This document shows, one piece after another, positions 1 to 10,200 of a stretch of DNA of 64,000 bases. The position numbers were made by a program, and so were the translations under genes. Source of the stretch: Oleomonas cavernae (GTDB lineage Bacteria; Pseudomonadota; Alphaproteobacteria; Zavarziniales; Zavarziniaceae); the NCBI RefSeq assembly GCF_003590945.1, contig NZ_QYUK01000011.1:2694001-2758000 (forward strand). Direction: 5' to 3'. How positions within the stretch are numbered: the first letter of the stretch is position 1; the number at the start of each line of letters is the position of its first letter. The notes under the pieces were generated by a model that was not told the DNA's origin, made no database searches, and saw only the letters and a program-made list of their open reading frames with translations.

Positions 1-1
1 C

Positions 2-1267
2 CGCGGCCGGGTGGCCGAGATCCTGCGCAACTGGCCTGAGAAGGATATCCGCTTCATCGTCGTGACCGACGGCGAGCGGATCCTGGGCCTGGGCGACCTC
101 GGCACCAACGGCATGGGCATTCCGATCGGCAAGCTGAACCTCTATACCGCCTGCGCCGGCGTGCCGCCGCGCATGGCCCTGCCGGTGATGATCGACGTCG
201 GCACCAACAACGAGGCCCTGCTGCGCGATCCCCTGTACCTGGGCCTGCGCCAGCCCCGCGTGCGCGGGCCGGAATACGACAGCTTCCTCGACGAATTCGT
301 GACCGCGGTGCAGGAGGTCTTCCCGAGCTGCTGCATCCAGTTCGAGGATTTCGCCAATATCAATGCCGTGCCCCTGCTGCAGCGCTATCGCGACAAGGTG
401 TGCTGCTTCAACGACGACATCCAGGGCACCGCGGGCGTGGCTGTCGCCGGCATCCTGGCCGCCCTGCGCATGACCGGCAAACCGCTGGCCGAGCAGCAGT
501 TCCTGTTCCTGGGCGCCGGCAGCGCCGGCACCGGCATCGCCTCGCTGATCGTCCAGGTCATGCAGCAGGCCGGGCTGTCGGAGGCGGAAGCCCGGCAGCG
601 CTGCTGGCTGTTCGATGTCAACGGCCTGCTGGTGGAAAGCCGCAACGACCTGGCCTCGTTCCAGCGGCCCTTCGCCCACGCGGCGCCGCCGGCCAACGAT
701 TTCGTCACCGCGATCGAGAGTTTGAAGCCGACCGGCATCATCGGCGTCTCGGCCGTGCCCAGGGCCTTCAATCAATTGGTGATCGAGGCGATGGCGCGGC
801 TGAACGAGCGGCCGATCATCTTCCCCTATTCCAATCCCACCAGCCATGCCGAGTGTACGGCCGAGGAAGCCTATCGCTGGTCCGAGGGCCGGGCGATCTT
901 CGCCAGCGGCAGCCCCTTTCCGCCGGTGCGCCTGGGCGACAGGACGCTGATTCCCGGCCAGGGCAACAATGTCTACATCTTCCCCGCCGTGGGCCTGGCC
1001 GTCTTCGCGACCGAGGCGACCCGGGTGACGGACCAGATGTTCATCACCGCGGCGCGCGCCGTCGCCGCCCAGGTCAGCGAGGCCGACCTGGCCGCCGGCC
1101 TGATCTATCCGCCCCTGTCGGGCATCCTGGAAGCCTCGATCCACGTCGCGGTCGATGTCGCCCGCACCATCTTCGCCGCGGGGCTGGCCCGGGTCGACGA
1201 GCCCGCCGACCTCGAGGCCTTCATCCGCTCCCGCATGTGGCAGGCTCATTACCGCCAGTTGATCTAG
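2..1267 (+). CDS. maeA: NAD-type malic enzyme, 3' part (5' end outside window)
   Basis: Oxidative decarboxylation of malate to pyruvate in the cytoplasm. The reading frame is already open at base 2 and enters inside the N-terminal malic domain, so roughly the first quarter of a usual ~560-residue enzyme lies upstream. Visible family signatures are VVTDGERILGLGDLG and NGMGIPIGKLNLYTACAG, the metal-binding stretch QFEDFANINA, FNDDIQGTAGVAVAG, the Rossmann motif FLGAGSAGTGIA, and FPYSNPTSHAECTAEEAY near the C-terminus. A GTG at base 11 is an internal codon, not the start. NAD rather than NADP use is inferred from the large-form architecture, and the gene symbol is therefore tentative. The next gene begins about 100 bases downstream on the same strand. 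Confidence 0.93.
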   Translation, partial: RGRVAEILRNWPEKDIRFIVVTDGERILGLGDLGTNGMGIPIGKLNLYTACAGVPPRMALPVMIDVGTNNEALLRDPLYLGLRQPRVRGPEYDSFLDEFVTAVQEVFPSCCIQFEDFANINAVPLLQRYRDKVCCFNDDIQGTAGVAVAGILAALRMTGKPLAEQQFLFLGAGSAGTGIASLIVQVMQQAGLSEAEARQRCWLFDVNGLLVESRNDLASFQRPFAHAAPPANDFVTAIESLKPTGIIGVSAVPRAFNQLVIEAMARLNERPIIFPYSNPTSHAECTAEEAYRWSEGRAIFASGSPFPPVRLGDRTLIPGQGNNVYIFPAVGLAVFATEATRVTDQMFITAARAVAAQVSEADLAAGLIYPPLSGILEASIHVAVDVARTIFAAGLARVDEPADLEAFIRSRMWQAHYRQLI

Positions 1268-1363
1268 GCCGGGGATGACGCCCTTCCATAGGGAGCGGCG
1301 TTTGCACCGCAGCGCAGCGCGTGCAAGACTCACGCCCAAGGGTCGGCAGGGGTTGGCATCGAC

Positions 1364-3324
1364 GTGATCAAGCGGTTCTATCGCGCCATTATCGGGGCTC
1401 CCCGGGATCCATTGTCCAAGGAAACGCGCCAGCACATGGCGCTGGCGGCCTTCCTGGCCTGGGTCGGGCTGGGGGCGGACGGGCTTTCTTCGGCCAATTA
1501 CGGGCCCGAGGAAGCCTTCCTGGCCCTGGGCAGCCACACCCACCTGGCGCTCTATATCGCCGCGATGACGGGCTTGACCGTGTTCGTCATCTCGCTGGCC
1601 TACAACCAGGTCATCCGGCTGTTCCCGTCGGGCGGCGGCGGCTACAAGGTGGCGACCACCCTGCCCGGCCCCACGCCGGGCTGGTGTCGGGCTCGGCCTT
1701 GATGGTCGACTATGTCCTGACCATCGCGATTTCCGTGGCGAGCGGGGTCGATGCCCTGTTCAGCTTGCTGCCCCTGGGCTTCCAGGCGGCCAAGCTGCCG
1801 GTCGAGGTCGTGGTGATCGTCACCCTGATGGGCCTCAACCTGCGCGGCATGAAGGAGCCGCTGACCCTCTTGGTGCCGGTGTTTCTGGGCTTCGTCGCCA
1901 CCCACCTCGCCCTGATCCTGGCCGGCATCTTCGCCCATGCCGACCAGTTGCCCGGCCTGATCCCGGCGACCCTGGCGGAAACCGGCGACCTGACCCGCGA
2001 GATCGGTTGGCTCGCCGTCGCCTCGATGATGCTGCGGGCCTATTCACTGGGTGCCGGCACCTATACCGGGATCGAGGCGGTCTCGAACAACGTCCACATC
2101 CTGCGCGAGCCCCGGGTGCGCACCGGCCAATTGACCATGGCCTTGATGGCGACCTCGCTGGCCGTCACCGCCGCCGGGCTGATCATCCTCTACCTGTTGT
2201 GGAACGTCGGCCACGAGCCCGGTCGCACCCTGAACGCGACCACGTTCAACGCGATCCTGGGCGAGTTGTTCGGCGAGGGATCCATCGCCCAGGACGGGCT
2301 CCTGCTGGTGGTCATGGTGCTGGCCGCGGGGCTTTTGTTCGTTGCCGCCAATACCGGCTTCCTGGGCGGGCCGTCGGTCTTGGCCAACATGGCGGCCGAC
2401 CGCTGGGTGCCCCATGCCTTCGCCTATCTCTCGATCCGGCTGGTGACCCAGAACGGCATCGTCCTGATGGGCCTGGCGGCGCTGGCCCTGCTGCTGATCA
2501 CCGACGGCAAGGTTTCGCTGCTGGTCGTGCTCTACTCGATCAACGTGTTCCTGACCTTCACCCTGTGCCTGGCCGGCCTGACCCGGCACTGGTGGCGCCA
2601 GCGCGGGACGCGGGAGGCCAGCGCGGTCAGCCTGTTCCAGGCCGCCCTGGCCCTGCTGGTCGCCGGCTCGATCCTGGTCGTCACGCTGGTCGAGAAATTC
2701 TTCGAAGGCGGCTGGCTGACCGTGGTCATCACCAGCCTGGTCATCGCCACCGGCCTGATGATCCGACGGCACTACGACAACACCCTGCGCGAACTGGCCA
2801 AGATCGACGCGCTGTTTTCAACCACCACCCGCACGGCCGGGGTCGATACGGTACCGCCGATCGACCCCAAGCAGCCCACGGCGGTGTTCATGGTCGGGCG
2901 CAGCTTCGGCGCCGGCATGCACACCCTGCTGGCGGTGAAGCGCCTGTTTCCCGGCCACTTCAAGAATTACATCTTCCTGTCGGTGGGGGAGGTCGATTCC
3001 GAGTCCTTCCGCGGGGCCGAGCATGTCGCCCAGCTGACCAAGGACGTGCAGGCGACCTTGAAGGATTTCGAACGCTATTGCCATCGCCGGGGCATGCCCG
3101 CCACCAGCCGCGTCGCCTTCGGCACCGACACCGCCCAGCAATTGTCCAAGCTGGCCGAAAAGGTGATCGAGGACTATCCGCAGGCGGTGTTCTTCGCCTC
3201 GAAGCTGATCTTCGGCACCGAAAACCTGGTCAGCCGCCTGCTCCACAACCAGACCGCCCTGGCGGTCCAGCGCCGCCTGCACCTCAAGGGGATCCCGATG
3301 GTGATCCTGCCGATGAAGGTGTGA
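1364..3324 (+). CDS. APC-superfamily amino acid permease (frameshifted near 1680)
   Basis: Multi-pass inner-membrane transporter of the APC superfamily, about 653 residues once repaired; the substrate is not predictable. It starts at GTG 1364 (MIKRFYRAIIGAP) behind an AGGGG ribosome-binding sequence. The first ~105 residues carry the family's early signature (GLGADGLSSANYGPEEAFLAL, SGGGGYKVAT) in one frame. The rest (SGSALMVDYVLTIAISV onward, with many hydrophobic segments) is in another. Adding one G to the GGG run at 1678-1680 gives a continuous GPTPGLVSGSALMVDY. The last ~170 residues are soluble (TAVFMVGRSFGAGMHTLLAV, FASKLIFGTENLVSRLL), a cytosolic tail common in this long APC subgroup. 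The break is probably a consensus error; a true pseudogene cannot be excluded. Confidence 0.8.
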
Positions 3325-3333
3325 ACCTGGGCC

Positions 3334-3918
3334 CTACGGGACACCGAGGGTGGCAAACAGGCCGGCGATCTCCGCCGCGTCCGCCTCGGGCGCCCAGGCG
3401 CCTTCAGGCGCCAGTACCGCGCTGGTGATGATGTAGCCCAGGTTCAGGCTGAAGAAGGCAGAGGCGCGCAGGCGCCCGATGCGCCGGGCCAGCGGCGTGA
3501 AGACATCCGACATCCAGGCCGCCTTCAGGCTTTCCCGGAAGCCGGCATCGCGCAGGATTTCGGCCAGGAGCAGGCGGATCATTTCAGGCGACCGGGCCGC
3601 GGCCTGCGCCCGCTCGGCCAGGAAATCCCGGTGCCAGGCCACGAAATCGCCGGCGCTCATATCCTCGCGCAGGCCGTCGAAGGCCGGCTGCCGGAACGTC
3701 ACCCGCACCGCCGCCGCCAGCGCTGCCTGGACCAGCCCCTGCTTGCTGCCGAAATGCTTGAAGAGCGTGCGCTCGGTCGTGCCGGCGGCGGCGGCGATCT
3801 CGCGGGTGGTGGCCGCGTCCACGCCCTGCCGGGCGAAAGCCTCCAGCGCCGCCGCGACGATCGCCTCGCGCTTCTCCGGCGAGGGCGGGCGGCCCCGCTT
3901 TCCCGGTTCCGTGGTCAT
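3334..3918 (-). CDS. TetR-family transcriptional regulator
   Basis: A 194-residue DNA-binding repressor. The start is ATG 3918, preceded by GGGAGA; an upstream in-frame extension crosses the operator region and lacks a ribosome-binding site. Residues ~10-60 form the TetR helix-turn-helix (EKREAIVAAALEAFARQG, TTREIAAAAGTTERTLFKHF), and the remainder is the helical ligand-binding and dimerisation domain with no recognisable ligand. It is divergent from the DAPG-hydrolase-like gene, and a perfect inverted repeat lies between the two starts, so it probably represses that gene and itself. It converges with the APC permease, whose stop is 10 bases away. Confidence 0.92.
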   Translation of the reverse strand: MTTEPGKRGRPPSPEKREAIVAAALEAFARQGVDAATTREIAAAAGTTERTLFKHFGSKQGLVQAALAAAVRVTFRQPAFDGLREDMSAGDFVAWHRDFLAERAQAAARSPEMIRLLLAEILRDAGFRESLKAAWMSDVFTPLARRIGRLRASAFFSLNLGYIITSAVLAPEGAWAPEADAAEIAGLFATLGVP

Positions 3919-3947
3919 GGGGTCTCCCTTTCCATCGTCAGTGTATA

Positions 3948-3972
3948 GCAGGTGCTTTACAAAATCACCTGC
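3948..3972. promoter_or_regulatory. Candidate TetR operator (perfect inverted repeat)
   Basis: Two perfect 7-base arms, GCAGGTG (3948-3954) and CACCTGC (3966-3972), are separated by an 11-base A/T-rich spacer in the short divergent region between the tetR start (3918) and the DAPG-hydrolase-like start (4014). A related TATAGCAG motif recurs at about 3981. Position and symmetry suggest the operator of the neighbouring regulator; binding is inferred. Confidence 0.6.
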
Positions 3973-4013
3973 GAATATTATATAGCAGTCACTATACATA
4001 AGGGATGGCCGCC

Positions 4014-4712
4014 ATGCCGCTTCAGCCCGCCGCGATCGACCCGGAAACGCTCACCCACGGCCCGGTATTCACCGGGCTGGCGGCCCCGCTGCGCTTGCCG
4101 TGGGGCCTGAAACCCTTGGGCTCGGCGGATTATGGGATGGACCTGCTGGACGACGGGCGCCGGCGCTATTGGATCCGCCACGAGGTGATCCGCGGGGTGA
4201 CGCCGCGCATGCTGGCCTGGTGGTTCGCCAATCTGGAAGGCGAGATCGAGATCGGCGGGCGGCGCCTGAACCGCTACCGGGTCTGGCACCCCTATGATCA
4301 CGTCCATGCCAGCTATGCCCGGCGACGGGGCGACGGGAGCGTGGGGCCGGGCGCCAGGATCCGCCTGATCGAGGTGCTGGGGCGCAACCCGCGATACCTG
4401 GTGGATACCATCACGCATATCGAGCGGCTGGACGAAGGCGGCTATGTCCACAATCCCGAAGTCCTCGGCCGGACCGGCTTTGCCCGCATGGAATACGGCT
4501 TCGAAAGCCACCCGCAGGGCACCTGCTACGAGAACTGCCTGATCATCGGCATGGCGGGGCGGCCGGCCCGGCTGCCCAACCGGCTGATCGGCGGCCTCAA
4601 GTTCCCCCATGAGCAAGGGCTGGCCTGGATCCGCCACAATATCGAGGAGGTCGGCATGTTCGAGAATTTCCTGCCCGGCCTCTATGCCGGGGAAACCGGG
4701 CAGACGCGCTGA
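4014..4712 (+). CDS. DAPG-hydrolase-like (PhlG-type) putative C-C hydrolase
   Basis: About 232 residues resembling the PhlG domain, a zinc-dependent family that cleaves the C-C bond of an acetyl group on phloroglucinol-type phenolics. Family-like features are RYWIRHEVIRGVTPRML followed by AWWF, the His-rich WHPYDHVHASY, and a C-terminal HNIEE that supplies an HxxxE pair as in the PhlG zinc site. It is somewhat shorter than PhlG itself, so a different phenolic or ketone substrate is likely. ATG 4014 is preferred because AAGGGA lies 8 bases upstream; ATG 4005 would directly abut that sequence. It is divergent from a TetR gene across a perfect inverted repeat, suggesting induction by its own substrate. 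Confidence 0.6.
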   Translation: MPLQPAAIDPETLTHGPVFTGLAAPLRLPWGLKPLGSADYGMDLLDDGRRRYWIRHEVIRGVTPRMLAWWFANLEGEIEIGGRRLNRYRVWHPYDHVHASYARRRGDGSVGPGARIRLIEVLGRNPRYLVDTITHIERLDEGGYVHNPEVLGRTGFARMEYGFESHPQGTCYENCLIIGMAGRPARLPNRLIGGLKFPHEQGLAWIRHNIEEVGMFENFLPGLYAGETGQTR

Positions 4713-4717
4713 TCGGC

Positions 4718-5163
4718 CTAGCCGGCCGTCTTGAAACAGGCGAGCGTCTCCTTGATCAATTCCTGCTTCAGGTCCTCGCTGGGAAAGCGCTTCTGGTCCG
4801 CCATCATCTTGACATCGGCAAGGGTGATCTCGTTGCTGGCGAACTTGCGCTCGATCCACGGAAAGAGGCAATCGCAGACGCGCGCGAGGGTATCGTTGTC
4901 GAACAGTCCCGGGCGTCGGGGTTCTGCTGGGCGCCGGCAACGCAGCCTTGGAGATACATGCTCCGGAAATCGCCCATCGCAACCCCATCGGGCAAGGAGA
5001 GGCTTCCCGTGGCGGGGCCGCCGGCCGGTGCCGGTGCCACGGCAACCGCCGCATTCCCGCCCCGGTCTTCCATCCTGATCAGAAAGTATCCGCCGGCCAA
5101 CCCGATGACGACGGCGACGACGAGCGCCACCGCGATGAATTCGCTGCCCTGTGACGAGCGCAT
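4718..5163 (-). CDS. Membrane-anchored protein of unknown function (frameshifted near 4910)
   Basis: I do not recognise the family. The start at ATG 5163 is preceded by AGGAG (an upstream ATG at 5178 has none). Residues ~8-28 form one membrane segment (EFIAVALVVAVVIGLAGGYF), followed by an Ala/Pro-rich linker and a small periplasmic domain containing RSMYLQGCVAGAQQNPDAR. The sequence then shifts frame at the CCC/GGG junction 4908-4913. One added G continues into GLFDNDTLARVCDCLF and a helical C-terminus, giving about 148 residues. Three cysteines (CVAG, VCDC) may form disulfides. It converges with the DAPG-hydrolase-like gene. Confidence 0.6.
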
Positions 5164-5262
5164 GCCCTGCTCCTGCATTCATCGACCGCGGCGGCCGTCT
5201 CCCCCGCGGCGAACAGATCAACTCCCGGTTTTATGGCAGCAGGGCGTTAAATTTCGCTGAAC

Positions 5263-5606
5263 TCAGCGGATCATGTAGACCTTGCGCACGGTCTCGTGGA
5301 CGGTGCAGACACCGCGCCAGCCTTCCGGAAAAAAGGCGATGGTGTCGGGCACGATCTCGATCACCTCGCCCGATTCATGAACGTAGGTGCAGCGCCCGGC
5401 CAGGAAGTGACAGAACTCGTCGCGCGTGACGTGGCACTCCCACTTGCCCGGGGTGCAGACCCAGATGCCGCATTCCGACCGCCCCTCCGGCCCCTTGTGC
5501 AGCACGAGCCCTGAGGTGTGCGAGGCACCCTCGACCATGGTGGGGATCACACCCCAATCCTTGAGTTCGCGCTGTTCCAGGGGCTTGCGCAGTACCGGGT
5601 GACCAT
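5263..5606 (-). CDS. Small cupin-domain protein (frameshifted near 5598)
   Basis: A single beta-barrel cupin of the Cupin_3/DUF861 type, as found in (S)-ureidoglycine aminohydrolase-like proteins; the substrate is unknown. The core carries GKWECHVTRDEFCHFLAG, YVHESGEVIEIVPDTIAFF and GWRGVCTVHETVRKVY. The longest uninterrupted frame begins only at GTG 5550, but the codons upstream read coding-like (LRKPLEQRELKDWGV). Adding one C to the run at 5597-5599 joins them to ATG 5606, which has GGAG at a good distance. The full protein is then about 113 residues. This gene therefore joins the list of probable consensus deletions. Confidence 0.72.
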
Positions 5607-5627
5607 TTCACAACTCCATTCATCTAT

Positions 5628-5770
5628 CCCCTCTCCGCCGCGTGGCGTCGGAGAGGGAGGGGCCCGGCGCTCGAAGAGCGACGGGAGGGTGAGGTGGTTG
5701 GCGGGACAGATCTCGTTCTATGCCGACGACCCTCCTCACCCAACCCTCTCCTCCAAGGAGGAGAGGGCTT
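5628..5770. repeat. Intergenic palindromic repeat element
   Basis: Lies between the cupin and glycosyltransferase genes. Near its ends are two hairpins, each built from CCCTCTCC and GGAGAGGG arms. In between, GGGAGGGTGAGG pairs with CCCTCCTCACCC, so the whole block can fold as a longer imperfect palindrome. This resembles dispersed alphaproteobacterial intergenic repeats. The right end reaches the stop codon of the glycosyltransferase gene and could also act as its terminator. Confidence 0.6.
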
Positions 5771-7049
5771 ATTTGAGCAGCCGATCGAGGACAAGCGCCG
5801 CCGTCTGCGGCCCGTTGCGGCTTTGCATGAAGGCGCTGGTCGCGGCCAGCTTCGCCGTCATCACCGGGTCTTCGATGCAGGCTTTCAGCTTGGCCGCCAA
5901 TTCCGCCTCGGTCCAATCCGACCGGTGCAGCTTGAAGCCGTGGCCGGTCTCCTCGACCCTCGTCGCGTTGTCGTGGCCGTCCCAGACATAGGGCATGATG
6001 ATGGCGGGCTTGCCGAAATAGAGGCATTCGGTGAACGAGTTGTTGCCGCCGTGATGGATCACCGCGTCGACCTGGGCGATCACCGAGGGCTGGGGATACC
6101 AGGCGGCCAGATGCACGTTGTCGGGCACCTCGCCATATTGCTCGAGATAGCCGCCGACGTTGAACAAGGCCCGGTAGGGCAGCTTTGCCACCGCCGCGAT
6201 CAGCCGCTTCAAGAGCGCGACATCGCCCGAGCCCAGGCTGCCGAAGCTGACATAGAGCAGCGGCTCGTCGGCGTTGGCCTTGAAGGCCGGGATCTCGTAG
6301 GCCGCCTCCTGGCGCACGCAGCCTTCCAGATACTGGAAACGCTCGGGCGGCAGCGGGTGCCGGCGCTTGAATTTCACCGGCTCGGGATAGAGCAGCAGGT
6401 TCATGTGGGGCGAGGCCTCGAAGAACTGCCCCAGCGGATAGGCCGCCTCGCCGCAGCCGGCCAGGAAGGCGTTGAAATCGGCGTGGATGGGCGCGATCAC
6501 CTCGTCGAAGCGGGCGCGGTAGGCAGCCTGGGCGGCGCGGTCGTCCTCGCCGCAGCCAGAGAGGTGCGGCGGGATGTCGGGATCCTCGATCTCGTTTTCC
6601 GAGCACGAGATGATGCGCACCCAGGGCTTGCCGAACTGCTTGATGGCCGGAAACAGGATCACGTTGTCGACGCAGATCAGGTCCGGCTGCACCCGGGCCA
6701 GCACGCCCGGCAAGTCCTTCTGCGCCCAGCGCGCCGTATCGACGATCGCCGTCCAGCAATCCTTCACGTAATTGTCGATCTGCTCGTAGGGCGATTTGTT
6801 GAAGTTGGGGATATGGCCGTTGATGAAGTCTTCCCAGAACTTGGCCATCTGGTCGGCCGGCATGGGGGCCGACAGGTTTACCGCATGGGCCGCAAAGCCG
6901 TAACCCTGATAGACCTCGAGGAAGCCTGGATCGGACAGGAACACCGCCTTGTGGCCCAGGGCCTCGACCGCCTGGGCAATGCCGACGGAATTCAGGGCCG
7001 GGCCAAAGGCGGCCTCGGGGAAGAAGGCGACGGTTTTCGGCAGGGTCAT
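5769..7049 (-). CDS. GT1-type (UGT/MGT-like) glycosyltransferase
   Basis: A cytoplasmic GT-B fold enzyme that would transfer a sugar from a nucleotide-sugar to a small hydrophobic acceptor; neither is predictable. About 426 residues from ATG 7049 (MTLPKTVAFFPEAAFGPA), where the family N-terminus naturally begins. Longer in-frame starts at 7082 and 7163 add a non-conserved Arg-rich leader and lack a good ribosome-binding site. The C-terminal donor-binding domain shows LLYVSFGSLGSGDVALLKRL and the signature VDAVIHHGGNNSFTECLYFG with KPAIIMPYVWDGHDNATRV. The gene is flanked by a cupin gene downstream and by the divergent transglutaminase operon. Confidence 0.87.
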   Translation of the reverse strand: MTLPKTVAFFPEAAFGPALNSVGIAQAVEALGHKAVFLSDPGFLEVYQGYGFAAHAVNLSAPMPADQMAKFWEDFINGHIPNFNKSPYEQIDNYVKDCWTAIVDTARWAQKDLPGVLARVQPDLICVDNVILFPAIKQFGKPWVRIISCSENEIEDPDIPPHLSGCGEDDRAAQAAYRARFDEVIAPIHADFNAFLAGCGEAAYPLGQFFEASPHMNLLLYPEPVKFKRRHPLPPERFQYLEGCVRQEAAYEIPAFKANADEPLLYVSFGSLGSGDVALLKRLIAAVAKLPYRALFNVGGYLEQYGEVPDNVHLAAWYPQPSVIAQVDAVIHHGGNNSFTECLYFGKPAIIMPYVWDGHDNATRVEETGHGFKLHRSDWTEAELAAKLKACIEDPVMTAKLAATSAFMQSRNGPQTAALVLDRLLK

Positions 7050-7245
7050 CTCGACGCGGGCTCCGACAGGGTGGCGCGACATGATGACCAAGGATGAGGC
7101 AAGGCGCCACCCCTTGCCCATTTCGCGATCACCCCTCGACGCGGCGACAAGTTTCCGGTTCAATCACGGGTAACAATAACGCTAAGACAGACGTGCTATT
7201 GGCTTTTGCGTGGGGCTTACGCGCCGCCGCGATCTCGGAGTGAGC

Positions 7246-10200
7246 ATGACCATTCGGGTGGCCCTCAATCACAAGACGACTTATCGTTACGATCGCCTCG
7301 TCAACCTGGGTCCGCAGACCATCCGGCTTCGCCCGGCGCCGCACTGCCGGACCCCGATCCCCAGCTATTCGCTGACGCTGAAGCCCGCCACGCATTTCCT
7401 GAACTGGCAGCAGGATCCGCAGTCGAACTACCTCGCCCGCGTGGTCTTCCCCGACAAGACCCGGGAATTCGAGGTCCAGGTCGACCTGGTCGCCGAACTG
7501 GCGATCATCAATCCCTTCGACTTCTTCCTGGAAGCCTATGCCGAGCGCGCGCCCTTCACCTATGAGGCGAGCCTCGCGCATGAGTTGAAGCCCTATCTCG
7601 AGGTCGAGCCGGCCGGCAAGGAACTGGCCGCCCTGCTGGCCAAGGTCGACCGCAAGGAACGCGGCACGGTCGACTTCCTGGTCGACCTCAATCGCCTGGT
7701 CACCCGCCACGTCGGCTATGTCATCCGCATGGAACCCGGCGTCCAGACGCCGGAGGAAACGCTGACCCTGAAGCGCGGCTCGTGCCGCGATTCCGCCTGG
7801 CTGCTGGTCCACCTGCTGCGCCACCTGAAGCTCGCCGCGCGTTTCGTCTCCGGTTACCTGATCCAACTGGCGCCGGACGTGAAGTCGCTCGACGGCCCCT
7901 CGGGCACCGAGGTCGATTTCACCGACCTGCATGCCTGGACCGAGGTCTACCTGCCCGGCGCCGGCTGGGTCGGCATGGATCCCACCTCGGGCCTGTTCGC
8001 GGGCGAAGGCCACATCCCGCTGGCCTGCTCGCCCGAACCCAGCAGCGCCGCGCCGATCAGCGGCATCGTCGACGAGGCCGGGGTGGAGTTCGACTTCTCG
8101 ATGTCGGTCACGCGCCTCGAGGAAGTCTCGCGCGTCACCAAGCCCTATACCGAGGAGCAGTGGCAGGCAATCGTCGGGGCCGGCCGCGAGGTCGAGACCC
8201 GGTTGCAGGCCGGCGACGTGCGCCTGACCATGGGGGGCGAGCCGACCTTCGTCTCGATCGACGATTTCGACGGCGGCGAATGGAACACCGAGGCGCTGGG
8301 CCCGACCAAGCGGGGCCTCGCCAACACCCTGGTGCGCAAGCTGAAGAAGAAATACGCCCCGGGTGGTGTGCTCCACTACGGCCAGGGCAAATGGTATCCG
8401 GGCGAGAGCCTGCCGCGCTGGGCCCTGGGCTGTTTCTGGCGCACCGACGGCGAGCCCCTGTGGCAGCACGAGAAGTACCTCGCCGACGAGAATGTGAACT
8501 ACGGCATTACCCTGGAACGGGCCGAGGATTTCCTCCAGACCCTGGCCGACCGCCTGCAGGTCGACCGGGACAACACCCTCGCCGCCTTCGAGGACCCCTG
8601 GTACTGGATGTGGAAAGAGCGGCGCCTGCCGATCAACGTCGACCCCTTGGAAAACAAGATCGAGGACGCCGAAGAGCGCGAGCGGATGAGCCGCGTCTTC
8701 GACAAGGGCCTGGACACGCCGACCGGCTTCGTCCTGCCCCTGCAAGCCTGGATGACGGTGGACGGGCCGCTGTGGCAGGCGAGACCGTGGAAGTTCCGCT
8801 CCAAGCGGGTGTTCCTGACCCCGGCGACAGCCCCGTCGGCTACCGCCTGCCGCTGCAAAGCCTGCCCTGGGTGCGCAAGGAGGACTACCCCTACCACTTC
8901 GAGGAAGATCCCTTCGCGCCGCGCCCGCCGCTGGGGCCCGTTGCCGGTGGCGTGGTCACGGTCATGGCCCAGGTCCCCGGCCGTTTGCCGCCCCGTCCCC
9001 TGCCGCCGCCGGAGGCGACGCGGCCGCCGGGCGGCGAGGGCAGCAACACGGTGGGTGTCTCGATGCCCGGCGTCATCCGCACCGCCCTGTCGGTCGAGGT
9101 GCGCAACGGCAAGCTCTACATCTTCATGCCGCCGCAATCCTATCTCGAGGCCTGGGTCGACCTGATCGGCAAGATCGAGGAGACCGCCATCGCCCTTGAC
9201 ATGCCGGTGGTCCTGGAGGGTTACGGTCCGCCCAAGGACTGGCGCCTGAAGAACATCATGGTGACCCCCGATCCGGGCGTGATCGAGGTGAACATCCACC
9301 CGGCCAAAAGCTGGGACGAGCTGGTCGACATCACCACCTCGCTCTACGAGGACGCGCGCCTGACCCGGCTCGCTTCCGAGAAATTCATGGTCGACGGCCG
9401 CCATGTCGGCACCGGCGGCGGCAATCACATCGTGGTCGGCGGCATGCGGCCGGAAGACAGCCCGTTCCTCAGGCGACCGCATTTGCTGCGCAGCCTGGTC
9501 GCCTACTGGCAGAACCATCCCAGCCTGTCCTACCTGTTCTCAGGCATGTTCATCGGCCCGACCAGCCAGGCGCCGCGCATCGACGAGGCGCGGCACGACT
9601 CGCTCTATGAACTGGAAATCGCCTTCCGCCAGGTGCCGGACCACACCAATGTCCCGTCCTGGCTGGTCGACCGGCTGTTCCGCCACCTCCTGTGCGATGT
9701 GACCGGCAACACCCACCGGTCGGAATTCTGCATCGACAAGCTCTATTCGCCCGACTCCTCCACCGGCCGGCTGGGCCTGCTGGAGCTGCGTTCCTTCGAG
9801 ATGCCGCCCCATGCCCGCATGTCCTGCGTGCAGCAACTGATCCTGCGTGCCCTGATCGCGCATTTCTGGGACAACCCCTATCCGGCGCGGCTGGTGCGCT
9901 GGGGCACCGAGCTGCACGACCGCTTCCTGCTGCCGCATTTCGTGCAGGAAGATCTGGGCGACGTCGTGGCCGATCTGAACGACTGGGGTGTTGCCTTCGA
10001 TCGCCATTGGCTGGACCCGCATTTCGAGTTCCGCTTCCCCCACTACGGCACCATCCATCAGCGCGGGCTGACGCTCGAACTGCGCCAGGCGCTGGAGCCC
10101 TGGCATGTGCTGGGCGAGGAAGGCATGGCGGCGGGCACGGTGCGCTTCGTCGATAGCTCGGTCGAACGCATCCAGGTCAAGGTCAACGGCATGACCGACG

